Positions 6,921 to 14,054 of a stretch of 33,649 nucleotides of DNA are shown in pieces. Below the pieces are notes generated by a model, which worked only from the letters and a program-made list of their open reading frames with translations, had not been told where the DNA came from and did not search any database. Position numbers and translations under genes: made by a program. Origin of the DNA: Verrucomicrobiaceae bacterium (GTDB lineage: Bacteria; Verrucomicrobiota; Verrucomicrobiia; Verrucomicrobiales; Akkermansiaceae); contig JAIYDT010000248.1 in the NCBI GenBank assembly GCA_027487355.1, forward strand, positions 1 to 33,649. The letters are read 5' to 3'. Position 1 is the stretch's first letter, and each line of letters starts with the position of its first letter.

Positions 6921-8201
6921 TCAGGCAATGCCGATCTCAGAGGGTTCCGGGAAGTTTCCATGTCCAGGAATCCGTCGCGCCAATGAAGGGGTCGGATCTC
7001 CCCCACCCGCCTTGATCGCAGCAGCCACCCCGGCAGCCTGTCCAGTGGCGAAACAAGTGCCCATGACCCGGATCGAGGCCTGGGCCTCGTGGTCCACGGA
7101 AATGCAGCGGCCAGCGACGAAGAAATTGTCGTGATCGGGAATCCTCAGACAATCGAATGGAATCCCGGTCGGCCGATCCTCCACCGGAAACCGCCATTTC
7201 GGGCCGCGGGTGTTTTCACGAAGCTCCATCGGCCAGGTCGCCAGCCCGATCTCGTCCGCGAACCGCGTTCCTGCCTCGATCTGTGCTCCGGTCAAACACG
7301 CCCGTCCCACCCAGCGACGGCTCTCGCGGATGCCAGCACGCGCGGGCCATTGGGAAATGAACGCCGCCCTCCATTCCGGATCCATTTCCCGCAGGCAGGC
7401 CACCACTCCAGAGGCCACGCGACGTCCCTCGGCTTCCAGGGCACTGAGCCCTACGGGATCGAGCGGATCATAGATCGAACCACTTTCCTCACCCGCAAGA
7501 TCGAGCGTGCCGAACAGCTCACCGGGACGACCGGAGGGGCGGAAGGAAAGCCCGAGAGCCGCCTTGGAAAGAATGCCCGAGCGGATTCCCTCGACCAGCA
7601 TTCCTGCCAACTGAAGCCGACGCTCGTCAGGGAAAGATCTTACTCCCTGGATTCCGAAGACATAAGCTGGACGCTGGAGTCTTGGGGCGACCTCATGCGC
7701 CGCTCCGATCCACGGAGCCGTCACCGCATCCCCTGAGGCATCGATGATCACCGTGCTGAGTGTTTTTCCCAACGAACCACGGCAAGACCAGTCGATCTCC
7801 CATCGCCCTTCATTCTTCCGAACTCCAATGACTTCGGTGTGCCATTGGACCACGAGGGAAGACTCGGCCTTCACCAACTCGTCGGCGATCCGGACAAAAT
7901 CCGCCGGGTGCTGGGGCAACACGTCGAGCCGGCCCATCCTGATCGGCCCCAGCCCCGTGGTAGCGATCATCCGCTCCGCCATTTCGCTGGGAAAGCCGAG
8001 GTTCGCCAGCTCGGCACCAGGTCCGCTTTTCAGGAGATAGAGCCCGCAGAAGGTGTGCACCAGCGAGGCGGTTCCCATGCCGCCGAGAAAGCCCTGACGC
8101 TCGAGAAGCATCACCCGCGCGCCTTGACGCGCCGCCATGACGGCCGCAGCCAAGCCCGCACTGCCTCCGCCGATCACGGCCACATCGACGTCCCGGATCA
8201 T
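6921..8201 (-). CDS. FAD-dependent oxidoreductase (PF12831-like)
   Basis: A 426-residue flavoprotein. It opens with a dinucleotide-binding fold: DVAVIGGGSAGLAAAVMAARQGARVMLLER, then GFLGGMGTASLVHTF. It ends with the second FAD contact region FFVAGRCISVDHEAQASIRVMG and CFATGQAAGVAAA. This start and end are typical of PF12831 oxidoreductases, whose substrates are mostly unknown. No signal peptide is seen, so it is probably cytoplasmic. Its ATG overlaps the stop of an acyl carrier protein gene by four bases. It is therefore the final gene of the lipid-type operon and may act on an ACP-bound acyl chain, for example as a desaturase or reductase. That substrate idea is inference. Confidence 0.85.
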   Translation of the reverse strand: MIRDVDVAVIGGGSAGLAAAVMAARQGARVMLLERQGFLGGMGTASLVHTFCGLYLLKSGPGAELANLGFPSEMAERMIATTGLGPIRMGRLDVLPQHPADFVRIADELVKAESSLVVQWHTEVIGVRKNEGRWEIDWSCRGSLGKTLSTVIIDASGDAVTAPWIGAAHEVAPRLQRPAYVFGIQGVRSFPDERRLQLAGMLVEGIRSGILSKAALGLSFRPSGRPGELFGTLDLAGEESGSIYDPLDPVGLSALEAEGRRVASGVVACLREMDPEWRAAFISQWPARAGIRESRRWVGRACLTGAQIEAGTRFADEIGLATWPMELRENTRGPKWRFPVEDRPTGIPFDCLRIPDHDNFFVAGRCISVDHEAQASIRVMGTCFATGQAAGVAAAIKAGGGDPTPSLARRIPGHGNFPEPSEIGIA

Positions 8202-8446
8202 GCGCGGCGTTCGTCGATCAGGGCTGCGAGCGATTCCGCCGTGCCGAGATTGTCCTTTGTTAGATCGACTGCCTGCAATTGCGCCCCGAAGCGTTCCTCA
8301 GCTGCGACCACGAGCTGCATCACCGCCATGGAGTCGAGTCCGGCCAGGAAGAGATCATCCTGGACCGAGAACCCCTCTTCCAGCATCAGGATCTCCTCGC
8401 TCCGCAACCAGCCAATCACCTTGATGCCATCAACTTCCTCGCTCAT
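8198..8446 (-). CDS. Acyl carrier protein (second of the cluster)
   Basis: An 82-residue four-helix carrier protein. The phosphopantetheine attachment motif is GLDSMAVMQLV with Ser39, and the flanking helices match the ACP fold (VAAEERFGAQLQAVDLTKDNLGTAESLAALID). Carrier proteins hold growing or finished acyl groups as thioesters. This one is only distantly similar to the other ACP of the cluster at 10374-10634, so the two probably serve different enzymes. It lies 21 bp after the patatin gene and overlaps the FAD oxidoreductase by four bases. Confidence 0.88.
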   Translation of the reverse strand: MSEEVDGIKVIGWLRSEEILMLEEGFSVQDDLFLAGLDSMAVMQLVVAAEERFGAQLQAVDLTKDNLGTAESLAALIDERRA

Positions 8447-8467
8447 GAGAGACCAGACCCTGTGACT

Positions 8468-9325
8468 TCAGCGGGTTGCCCGCAAGCTGGAAAGCCCCGG
8501 ATCCGAGCTGAGGCTGGCCGCCGTGAGCGCACCTGCATCGATGAGGCTCCGTGCGGTCCTCCACTGGAAGATGCCAGGGTGAACCGTCCGCGTTTCCAGG
8601 AACACGACCTTCTTGCCGGACAAGGCCGCCAGCGATTTCCGCTTCTCGAAAAGTTCCGCCGCTGCCACCGAATGGGCGGTCGCCGCGACACTGGTGGCAT
8701 TCCACCAAGGGATCAGCCGGCGGCTGGTATGATGTCGGATGTAGTGAACGAGGATCGTGTGAATCGAGGGATCGTCGAGCCAATGCTCAAACGGGGTCTC
8801 GTTGGCCACTCCTCCGTCCACATAGTCCTCCCCTTCCACCGTCTGGACCGTGAAAAGCAGCGGCACCGCCAGGCTGGCAACCATGAAATCCACCAGTGAA
8901 CCCTCCTTTTTCAGCTGCATGCAGTTCTGGCTGAGATTGGAAACCGCCAGTTCCAGCGTCGGATCCCGAAGCTCCTCGATGCGTCGATTCCCGATCAGGC
9001 GGATCAGAAATTTCCGAAGGCGGGAACCCGAGAGAACCCCGCTCGGCCCCAAGTTCAGGAACAGCAGATGAATCCGAAAAAGCGAAAAGAGATCGAGGAA
9101 CGATCGTTTGAATCGATGGGATAAAATGAGCGATTCCAACTGCTCGCCACGGATTCCAGCCGCCCACAAGCCGCCGCTCAGGGCTCCTGCCGAAGCCCCG
9201 GCAATTCTCCCTGGGCGTAGGCCCAAGCGATCCAGTCCATTGAGAAAGCCCGAATGTGCATGATAACCACAAAATGACGAGGCCAGGCAAACCGCCAGCC
9301 CTGGATCTCCTTGGTGTCCGCTCAT
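8468..9325 (-). CDS. Patatin-like phospholipase/acyl hydrolase
   Basis: A 285-residue patatin-fold serine hydrolase. The nucleophile elbow is GASAG (residues 43-47, Ser45). The catalytic aspartate lies in YVDGGVANETP (Asp170, DGG motif), completing the Ser-Asp dyad. The usual glycine-rich oxyanion loop before the elbow is degenerate (ASSFCGYHAHSGFL in place of GGGxxG). Bacterial patatins cleave acyl chains from glycerolipids or act as acyltransferases. No signal peptide is seen. The start at 9325 (MSGHQGDPGL) overlaps the flippase-like gene by four bases (ATGA). The longer ORF-track start runs back into that gene. Here it may hydrolyse or transfer an acyl chain made on the neighbouring carrier proteins. 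Confidence 0.85.
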   Translation of the reverse strand: MSGHQGDPGLAVCLASSFCGYHAHSGFLNGLDRLGLRPGRIAGASAGALSGGLWAAGIRGEQLESLILSHRFKRSFLDLFSLFRIHLLFLNLGPSGVLSGSRLRKFLIRLIGNRRIEELRDPTLELAVSNLSQNCMQLKKEGSLVDFMVASLAVPLLFTVQTVEGEDYVDGGVANETPFEHWLDDPSIHTILVHYIRHHTSRRLIPWWNATSVAATAHSVAAAELFEKRKSLAALSGKKVVFLETRTVHPGIFQWRTARSLIDAGALTAASLSSDPGLSSLRATR

Positions 9326-10362
9326 GTTTCCTGCTCCGTTCTCTGGTCCACGCCTTCCAACTCCGCGACCGTGACCCGGTCCCTTTTCCTCAGAAAGAGG
9401 AGTCCCCCGATCAAAGCCCAGAATGTGCTGCACGCAAATCCAGCCAGCGAAGCCGCCACGGAAATCTCCGGCGGTGTTCCTGCTAGATCCCTCATCAGAA
9501 TCTCGAAAAGCTTCTCACGGACTCCCAGGCCACCCACCGAGATGGGAAGCGAGCTGACCGAGTCGATCACCGGCATGGCTGAAAGCACCGTGCCCGCCGA
9601 GGCCGTGCCTCCGACCGCGCGCAGCCCGCACCAGAAGGTCAGGAAGTAGGCCAGCAGCATCACAAAGGAAACGCCCACCCCGGCCAGCGCCAGCGGCCAC
9701 TTTCTACGATAGACATCGTAGGTCTCCGGCACCCTCCTCAGCAGCTCCCATTTCCACTCCCGCCCGTTTGCATGAATCCGCCGGTGGACCGGGGGACAGG
9801 CCGCCAGGAAACATAGCAACACCAAACCTAGCCCTCCGGAAAGATAAACCCACGCGAACTGGATCACGCCCTTGCCCAGGTGGCTCTGGTTCGCCAGCGC
9901 ATCAAACTTCGCCACCGAAACGATGAAGAACATCCCGGCCAGCGACACCATCCCGGCCAGATGATCGACCATTACCGCCATCGTGACCGCCAGTTTCCGC
10001 TGCGGATGCTCACGGATCAACAACAGCACCCGCGCGGCATCCCCGCCGATGCCACCGATCGAGAGCAGGTTGAAAAGATTGCCGATCAGCGTCAGCTCGG
10101 TCGTGCGGTGCATCCCGGGGTCCACTCCCTGTGCGAGGAGGAACAGCCTCCAGCGCAGCGCTGTCAGCATCACGGTCAGTCCGGCCATCACCACACCACC
10201 AACCATCCAGCGGTAATCCACCGCCCCCGATCGGAAAAAAACGGAATCACGAAGATCCACCTGCGACAGCGCCCAGGCGAGGCAACTGCCGGTGAGCACG
10301 AGCTTCAGCAGAAAAACCAGGACCTTTTTCCACATGCCGGAAGATGCTTTGTCATCAGACAT
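9322..10362 (-). CDS. Flippase-like membrane protein (LPG synthase TM / UPF0104 family)
   Basis: A 346-residue polytopic protein with about eight hydrophobic segments. The typical family regions are visible: an early RWRLFLLAQG after a first pair of helices, GNLFNLLSIGGIGGDAARVLLL, and a C-terminal PISVGGLGVREKLFEILM. These match the lysylphosphatidylglycerol synthase transmembrane domain family, which also includes stand-alone lipid flippase-like proteins. The soluble aminoacyl-transfer domain of MprF is absent. Its likely job is moving or shielding a lipid made by the cluster. Start 10362 (ATG, 11 bp after the ACP stop) is preferred. A TTG at 10377 overlapping that stop is also possible. 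Confidence 0.85.
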   Translation of the reverse strand: MSDDKASSGMWKKVLVFLLKLVLTGSCLAWALSQVDLRDSVFFRSGAVDYRWMVGGVVMAGLTVMLTALRWRLFLLAQGVDPGMHRTTELTLIGNLFNLLSIGGIGGDAARVLLLIREHPQRKLAVTMAVMVDHLAGMVSLAGMFFIVSVAKFDALANQSHLGKGVIQFAWVYLSGGLGLVLLCFLAACPPVHRRIHANGREWKWELLRRVPETYDVYRRKWPLALAGVGVSFVMLLAYFLTFWCGLRAVGGTASAGTVLSAMPVIDSVSSLPISVGGLGVREKLFEILMRDLAGTPPEISVAASLAGFACSTFWALIGGLLFLRKRDRVTVAELEGVDQRTEQET

Positions 10363-10373
10363 GTGGACCGGGA

Positions 10374-10634
10374 TCAAGCAGGCTTCTCGATCTCACGAGC
10401 GATGGTGTCCACGCTCTCCAGAACGCCCTTGGCCTCATCCGAGTTGCCGATCTTCAGACCAAAATGCTTGTCCAGAGCCACCACCAGTTGAAGTGCGTCC
10501 ACAGAATCAAGGCCCAAGCCGCCCGCTCCGAAGATCGGGACCGTGTCCCCGATGGATTCCGCGTCCTGATCGAGCATCAACTCCTCCACCATCACCTCCT
10601 TGATTTTCAGACGCAGCTCGGGACCCTGGGACAT
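10374..10634 (-). CDS. Acyl carrier protein (first of the cluster)
   Basis: An 86-residue acyl carrier protein with the attachment motif GLGLDSVDALQLVVAL (Ser44) and a typical acidic helix II (DSVDALQLV) for docking with synthase enzymes. The N-terminal helix (LRLKIKEVMVEELMLD) and the FGAGGLGLDS loop resemble ACPs of secondary fatty-acid or polyketide clusters. It follows a FabG-like reductase by 19 bp on the same strand. No ketosynthase or acyltransferase gene occurs in the window, so chain extension must come from elsewhere. Confidence 0.9.
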   Translation of the reverse strand: MSQGPELRLKIKEVMVEELMLDQDAESIGDTVPIFGAGGLGLDSVDALQLVVALDKHFGLKIGNSDEAKGVLESVDTIAREIEKPA

Positions 10635-10653
10635 TTGGTTCGTTCGTTTCTTG

Positions 10654-11379
10654 TCAGAAGATTCCGCCGTCGATCTTCAAGGCGGAACCTGTGACATACC
10701 CCGCATCCTGACAAGCGAGAAAGAACACTGCCGAGGCCACCTCCTCCGGCTTTCCGAAACGCCGCATCGGGATGCCCTGTCTGGCCACCTTCCTCGCCTC
10801 CTCATCCATGCCGGAAAGGGCCTCGGTCTCGATGTAGCCCGGAAGGAGGCAGTTCACCGTGATCCCTGCCCTGGCGACCTCCTTGGCCATGGTTCTGGAA
10901 AAGGCCACCACCCCGGCCTTCGCCGCCGCATAGTTCGTCTGGCCCATCGGCGGCAGGATCGCACTAAGCGAGGCAATGTTGACGATCCGACCGAACCGCT
11001 GGCGCATCATCGGTGTGACCACCGCCCGGCAGCCATGGAAGACCGAGTCGAGATTCGAGGAAATCACCTGATGCCAGGACTCCGCAGGCATCGCCGCCAG
11101 CAGATGATCGCGATGCAGTCCGGCATTGTTGACCAGCGCGTCGAGCCGACCATCGGCATCCACAATCGTGGAAACCGCCAGCTCCCAGGCCTTCGCATCG
11201 GTCACATCCAGATCCACCAGCCGACAGCGCCCGGAGAACTCCGCTGCCAGCGCCTCCGCCGCCTCACGGTTCGAACGCACGCCCAGCCAGACGCGACACT
11301 CCGGATCCTTTTCCAGGAAATACCGCCCGATCCCACGCCCGAGCCCCCCATTTCCACCTGTGATCAAGATGCTTCGCAC
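10654..11379 (-). CDS. FabG-like 3-oxoacyl-ACP reductase (SDR family)
   Basis: A 241-residue short-chain dehydrogenase/reductase. The NADP-binding start is ITGGNGGLGRGIGRYF, followed by the NNAG motif (LVNNAGLHRD). The catalytic Ser lies in IVNIASLSA and the YxxxK in NYAAAKAG. The end GYVTGSALKIDGGIF is the classical FabG tail. FabG-type enzymes reduce 3-oxoacyl-ACP with NADPH, which fits the ACP gene immediately downstream. The start is a GTG at 11379. It is the first gene of the leftward lipid-type operon. The upstream gap carries two copies of a palindrome shared with a divergent FAD oxidoreductase gene. Confidence 0.9.
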   Translation of the reverse strand: MRSILITGGNGGLGRGIGRYFLEKDPECRVWLGVRSNREAAEALAAEFSGRCRLVDLDVTDAKAWELAVSTIVDADGRLDALVNNAGLHRDHLLAAMPAESWHQVISSNLDSVFHGCRAVVTPMMRQRFGRIVNIASLSAILPPMGQTNYAAAKAGVVAFSRTMAKEVARAGITVNCLLPGYIETEALSGMDEEARKVARQGIPMRRFGKPEEVASAVFFLACQDAGYVTGSALKIDGGIF

Positions 11380-11386
11380 GCCCGCA

Positions 11387-11433
11387 GTGTCGCGACCACC
11401 GACTCGTCACGTCAAGGGCCGTCGTCGCGACAC
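11387..11433. promoter_or_regulatory. Paired GTCGCGAC palindromes in a divergent promoter region
   Basis: GTGTCGCGAC (11387-11396) and its exact reverse complement GTCGCGACAC (11424-11433) lie 35 bp apart centre to centre. Each contains the 8-bp palindrome GTCGCGAC. They sit in the 96-bp gap between the divergent FabG-like operon and the exported FAD oxidoreductase. This suggests a shared operator bound by a dimeric regulator, perhaps with looping. No local regulator gene is present. Confidence 0.5.
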
Positions 11434-11475
11434 CTTTGCTGCAATGAGGCCACAACTCAGCGTGTATTCAGCCGC

Positions 11476-13101
11476 ATGAAAACCCTCATCCTCCTGCTCA
11501 CCAGCCTTTTCGGCCACGCGGCCGCGATGGAGCACGATGTCGTGATCTACGGCGGCACCTCGGCCGCCGTGATCGCCGCCGTGCAGGTCACGAAGATGGG
11601 AAAATCCGTCGTCATCGTCTGCCCGGAAAAGCACCTCGGCGGACTCAGCAGCGGCGGGCTTGGCTTCACCGATACCGGCGACAAGTCGGTCATCGGCGGA
11701 CTCGCCCGGGACTTTTATCACCGCATCTGGCAGCACTACGACCAGCCAGGAGCCTGGGTCCAGCAGAAGAAGGAAGACTACGGCAATGTCGGCCAAGGCA
11801 CGCCCGCCATGGACGGAGCCAACCGCACGATGTGGATCTTCGAACCCCACGTCGCCGAGCAGGTCTTCGAGGGATATGTGAAGGAGTTTAAGATCCCCGT
11901 CGTCCGCGATGAATGGCTTGATCGGCAGAAGGGTGTGAGGATGGAGGGCACGCGGATCGTTTCGATCACGATGCAAAGCGGGAAGACCTACTCCGGAAAG
12001 AAGTTCCTCGACGCCACCTACGAGGGCGACCTCATGGCCGCCGCCGGAGTCGACTACCACGTCGGGCGCGAGGCGAACTCCGTCCATGGCGAAACGCACA
12101 ACGGCAACCAGGTCGGCGTCCTCCATCATGCCCATCACTTCGGCGCGGTGAAATCCCCCATCAGCCCCTACGTCATCCCTGGTGATCCCAACAGCGGGCT
12201 TGTCGCCGGCGTGCAAGCCGAGCCTCCCGGCGTCCGCGGTGAAGGCGACAAGCGGATCCAAGCCTACTGCTTTCGCATGTGCCTCACCAACGATCCCGCC
12301 AACCGGCTGCCCTTTGAGAAACCCGAGGGCTACGATCCGGCGCACTATGAACTCCTCGCCCGCGTCTTCGAGGGCGGCTGGAAAGGCTTCTTCTCCAAGT
12401 TCGATCCCCTCCCCAACCACAAGACCGACACCAACAACCACGGTCCTTTCAGCTTCGACTTCATCGGGGGAAACTGGGATTATCCGGAAGCCTCGCATGT
12501 GAGACGCCAGGAAATCATCAAGGCCCACGAGACCTATCAAAAGGGCCTGCTCTGGTTTGTGGCCACCGATCCCCACGTGCCGCAGGAAGTCCGCTCGAAG
12601 ATGCAGGCCTGGGGATTGCCGAAGGATGAGTTCGCCGACAACGGCCATTGGTCACGCCAACTCTACATCCGCGAGGCGCGGCGCATGGTCGGCCGTTTCG
12701 TCATGACCGAAAACGAGCTGACGAGGAAAAAGCCAACCCCTGAGTCGGTCGGCATGGGCAGTTACACCATGGACTCCCACAACGTCCGCCGTTACGTCAC
12801 GGAAAAGGGCAACGTTCAGAACGAGGGTGACATCGGCGTGGGCCTGAAGCCCTATCAGATCTCCTATGGCTCGCTGGTTCCGAAGAAAGGGCAGGCCGAC
12901 AACCTCCTCGTTCCGGTCTGTCTTTCCAGCTCCCACATCGCCTACGGCAGCATCCGCATGGAGCCGGTCTTCATGATCCTCTCCCAAAGCGCCGCCACCG
13001 CAGCCGTGCTCTCCATCGAGAAGGGAATCAGCGTTCAGGACCTTCCCTACGTCGATCTCCAATCCCGTTTGAGAGCGGATGGTCAGGTTCTCGAAAATTG
13101 A
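11476..13101 (+). CDS. Exported FAD-dependent oxidoreductase (PF12831 family)
   Basis: A 541-residue protein with a short signal-like N-terminus (MKTLILLLTSLFGHAAAM). A dinucleotide-binding fold follows at once: HDVVIYGGTSAAVIAAVQVTKMG, with VVIVCPEKHLGGLSSGG. The C-terminal part (LLVPVCLSSSHIAYGSIRMEP and QSAATAAVLSIEKG) is the family's second FAD contact region. PF12831 proteins with signal peptides are abundant in Planctomycetota and Verrucomicrobiota, often near carbohydrate genes, and their substrates are unknown. The ORF track opens 876 bp earlier, but that stretch is antisense to the FabG and ACP genes. The ATG at 11476 starts the signal peptide. An exported flavoprotein would probably need Tat export or late cofactor insertion, yet no twin-arginine is visible. 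Confidence 0.87.
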   Translation: MKTLILLLTSLFGHAAAMEHDVVIYGGTSAAVIAAVQVTKMGKSVVIVCPEKHLGGLSSGGLGFTDTGDKSVIGGLARDFYHRIWQHYDQPGAWVQQKKEDYGNVGQGTPAMDGANRTMWIFEPHVAEQVFEGYVKEFKIPVVRDEWLDRQKGVRMEGTRIVSITMQSGKTYSGKKFLDATYEGDLMAAAGVDYHVGREANSVHGETHNGNQVGVLHHAHHFGAVKSPISPYVIPGDPNSGLVAGVQAEPPGVRGEGDKRIQAYCFRMCLTNDPANRLPFEKPEGYDPAHYELLARVFEGGWKGFFSKFDPLPNHKTDTNNHGPFSFDFIGGNWDYPEASHVRRQEIIKAHETYQKGLLWFVATDPHVPQEVRSKMQAWGLPKDEFADNGHWSRQLYIREARRMVGRFVMTENELTRKKPTPESVGMGSYTMDSHNVRRYVTEKGNVQNEGDIGVGLKPYQISYGSLVPKKGQADNLLVPVCLSSSHIAYGSIRMEPVFMILSQSAATAAVLSIEKGISVQDLPYVDLQSRLRADGQVLEN

Positions 13102-13280
13102 GAGGAACTGCCAGCACCTGTCCGGACATGGTCACCAAGGACTTGCGGGCACCATCGGATTCAAAAATTTTAGCCGGGCCCCGAAGTGGATGCTGATCCA
13201 TCCTTCTCCGACCGTCCTGTGGTCAGTTGCCGCTTGTCATTCAAGGGCGTGACAGGCACCTTCAGCCACGATTTGCCTGC

Positions 13281-14051
13281 ATGAAACGCCTTTTCCTTCC
13301 TCTGGCCGCCGCGATGGTTGCCCACCTTCCCGCTGCCGAAGTCCCCGCCGTGTTTGCCGGCCTTCTTGAAAAGGACACACCGGTCCGTGCCCAGATCGGC
13401 ATCGTGATGCCACCGCCGGAGATCGAGAAATATGTCGTCAAGGTCGAGGAGGCCGCCCGCAAGAACCCGGAGTGGTTCAAGCAGACTTCCGCCAAGGCCA
13501 AGCCTGGGGCGCCACTGCCCTTCGATGAGAACCTCGGTCTCACCAAGGAGGAGTACGATGAGTATCTCAAGCTCTGGGCGGCGCGTGAGTTCAAGCCAAA
13601 GGAGGATGTCGCCATCATTCTGCGGCAATCCGGTGCCGACCAGTGGTCACTCACCTGCACGGGAACGGCCGCTACGATCTCGACACTGCGTTACTCGGCC
13701 AAGGACGATGTGTTCCGCTCCCCGAATGGCGATTTGAAACGAATTGAGGACATCAACGCCGATTCTTCCAGCATTCTGGGCGCATGGACCGGACACGAAT
13801 GGCGTTTCGAGGAGGAAAACACCCTCGCCAAAATCAAAGAGAACATCGCCGTGGGCCAATACGCCGACAAGAAATTCGGTCTGTTGGTTTACCGTGTGCA
13901 GGAGATTTCAAGTGAAGGAACCCGCCTGCTCGACAAGAGCCTCGTGATCCGATTTGCCCTGGGCAAGTCGGCACCAGAGCCGTCATCAGGCTCCAAGGAA
14001 CCGGCCACCAAGCCAGCCCCCACCAAGCCAGCACCGGCGAAAAAGAAATAA
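13281..14051 (+). CDS. Secreted hypothetical protein with Lys/Pro tail
   Basis: A 256-residue protein with a signal peptide (MKRLFLPLAAAMVAHLPAAE). The mature part has a helical, charged first half (IEKYVVKVEEAARKNPEWFKQ, LTKEEYDEYLKLWAAREF) and a beta-rich second half (WSLTCTGTAATISTLRYSA, KFGLLVYRVQEIS). It ends in a low-complexity tail of Pro, Ala and Lys (KPAPTKPAPAKKK). I recognise no family. It is separated by only 3 bp from the AsmA-like gene that follows, so the two are probably an operon with a common envelope role. The start at 13281 was chosen for the signal peptide. Confidence 0.75.
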   Translation: MKRLFLPLAAAMVAHLPAAEVPAVFAGLLEKDTPVRAQIGIVMPPPEIEKYVVKVEEAARKNPEWFKQTSAKAKPGAPLPFDENLGLTKEEYDEYLKLWAAREFKPKEDVAIILRQSGADQWSLTCTGTAATISTLRYSAKDDVFRSPNGDLKRIEDINADSSSILGAWTGHEWRFEEENTLAKIKENIAVGQYADKKFGLLVYRVQEISSEGTRLLDKSLVIRFALGKSAPEPSSGSKEPATKPAPTKPAPAKKK

Positions 14052-14054
14052 GGC

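Noticed and set aside
10600-11475. Long 5' extension of the 833-codon plus-strand ORF
   Set aside because: It is antisense to the FabG and ACP genes. The real start is at the signal peptide at 11476.
11407-12648. 413-codon minus-strand ORF
   Set aside because: It is a shadow of the exported FAD oxidoreductase, caused by high GC; its protein sequence has no recognisable domain.
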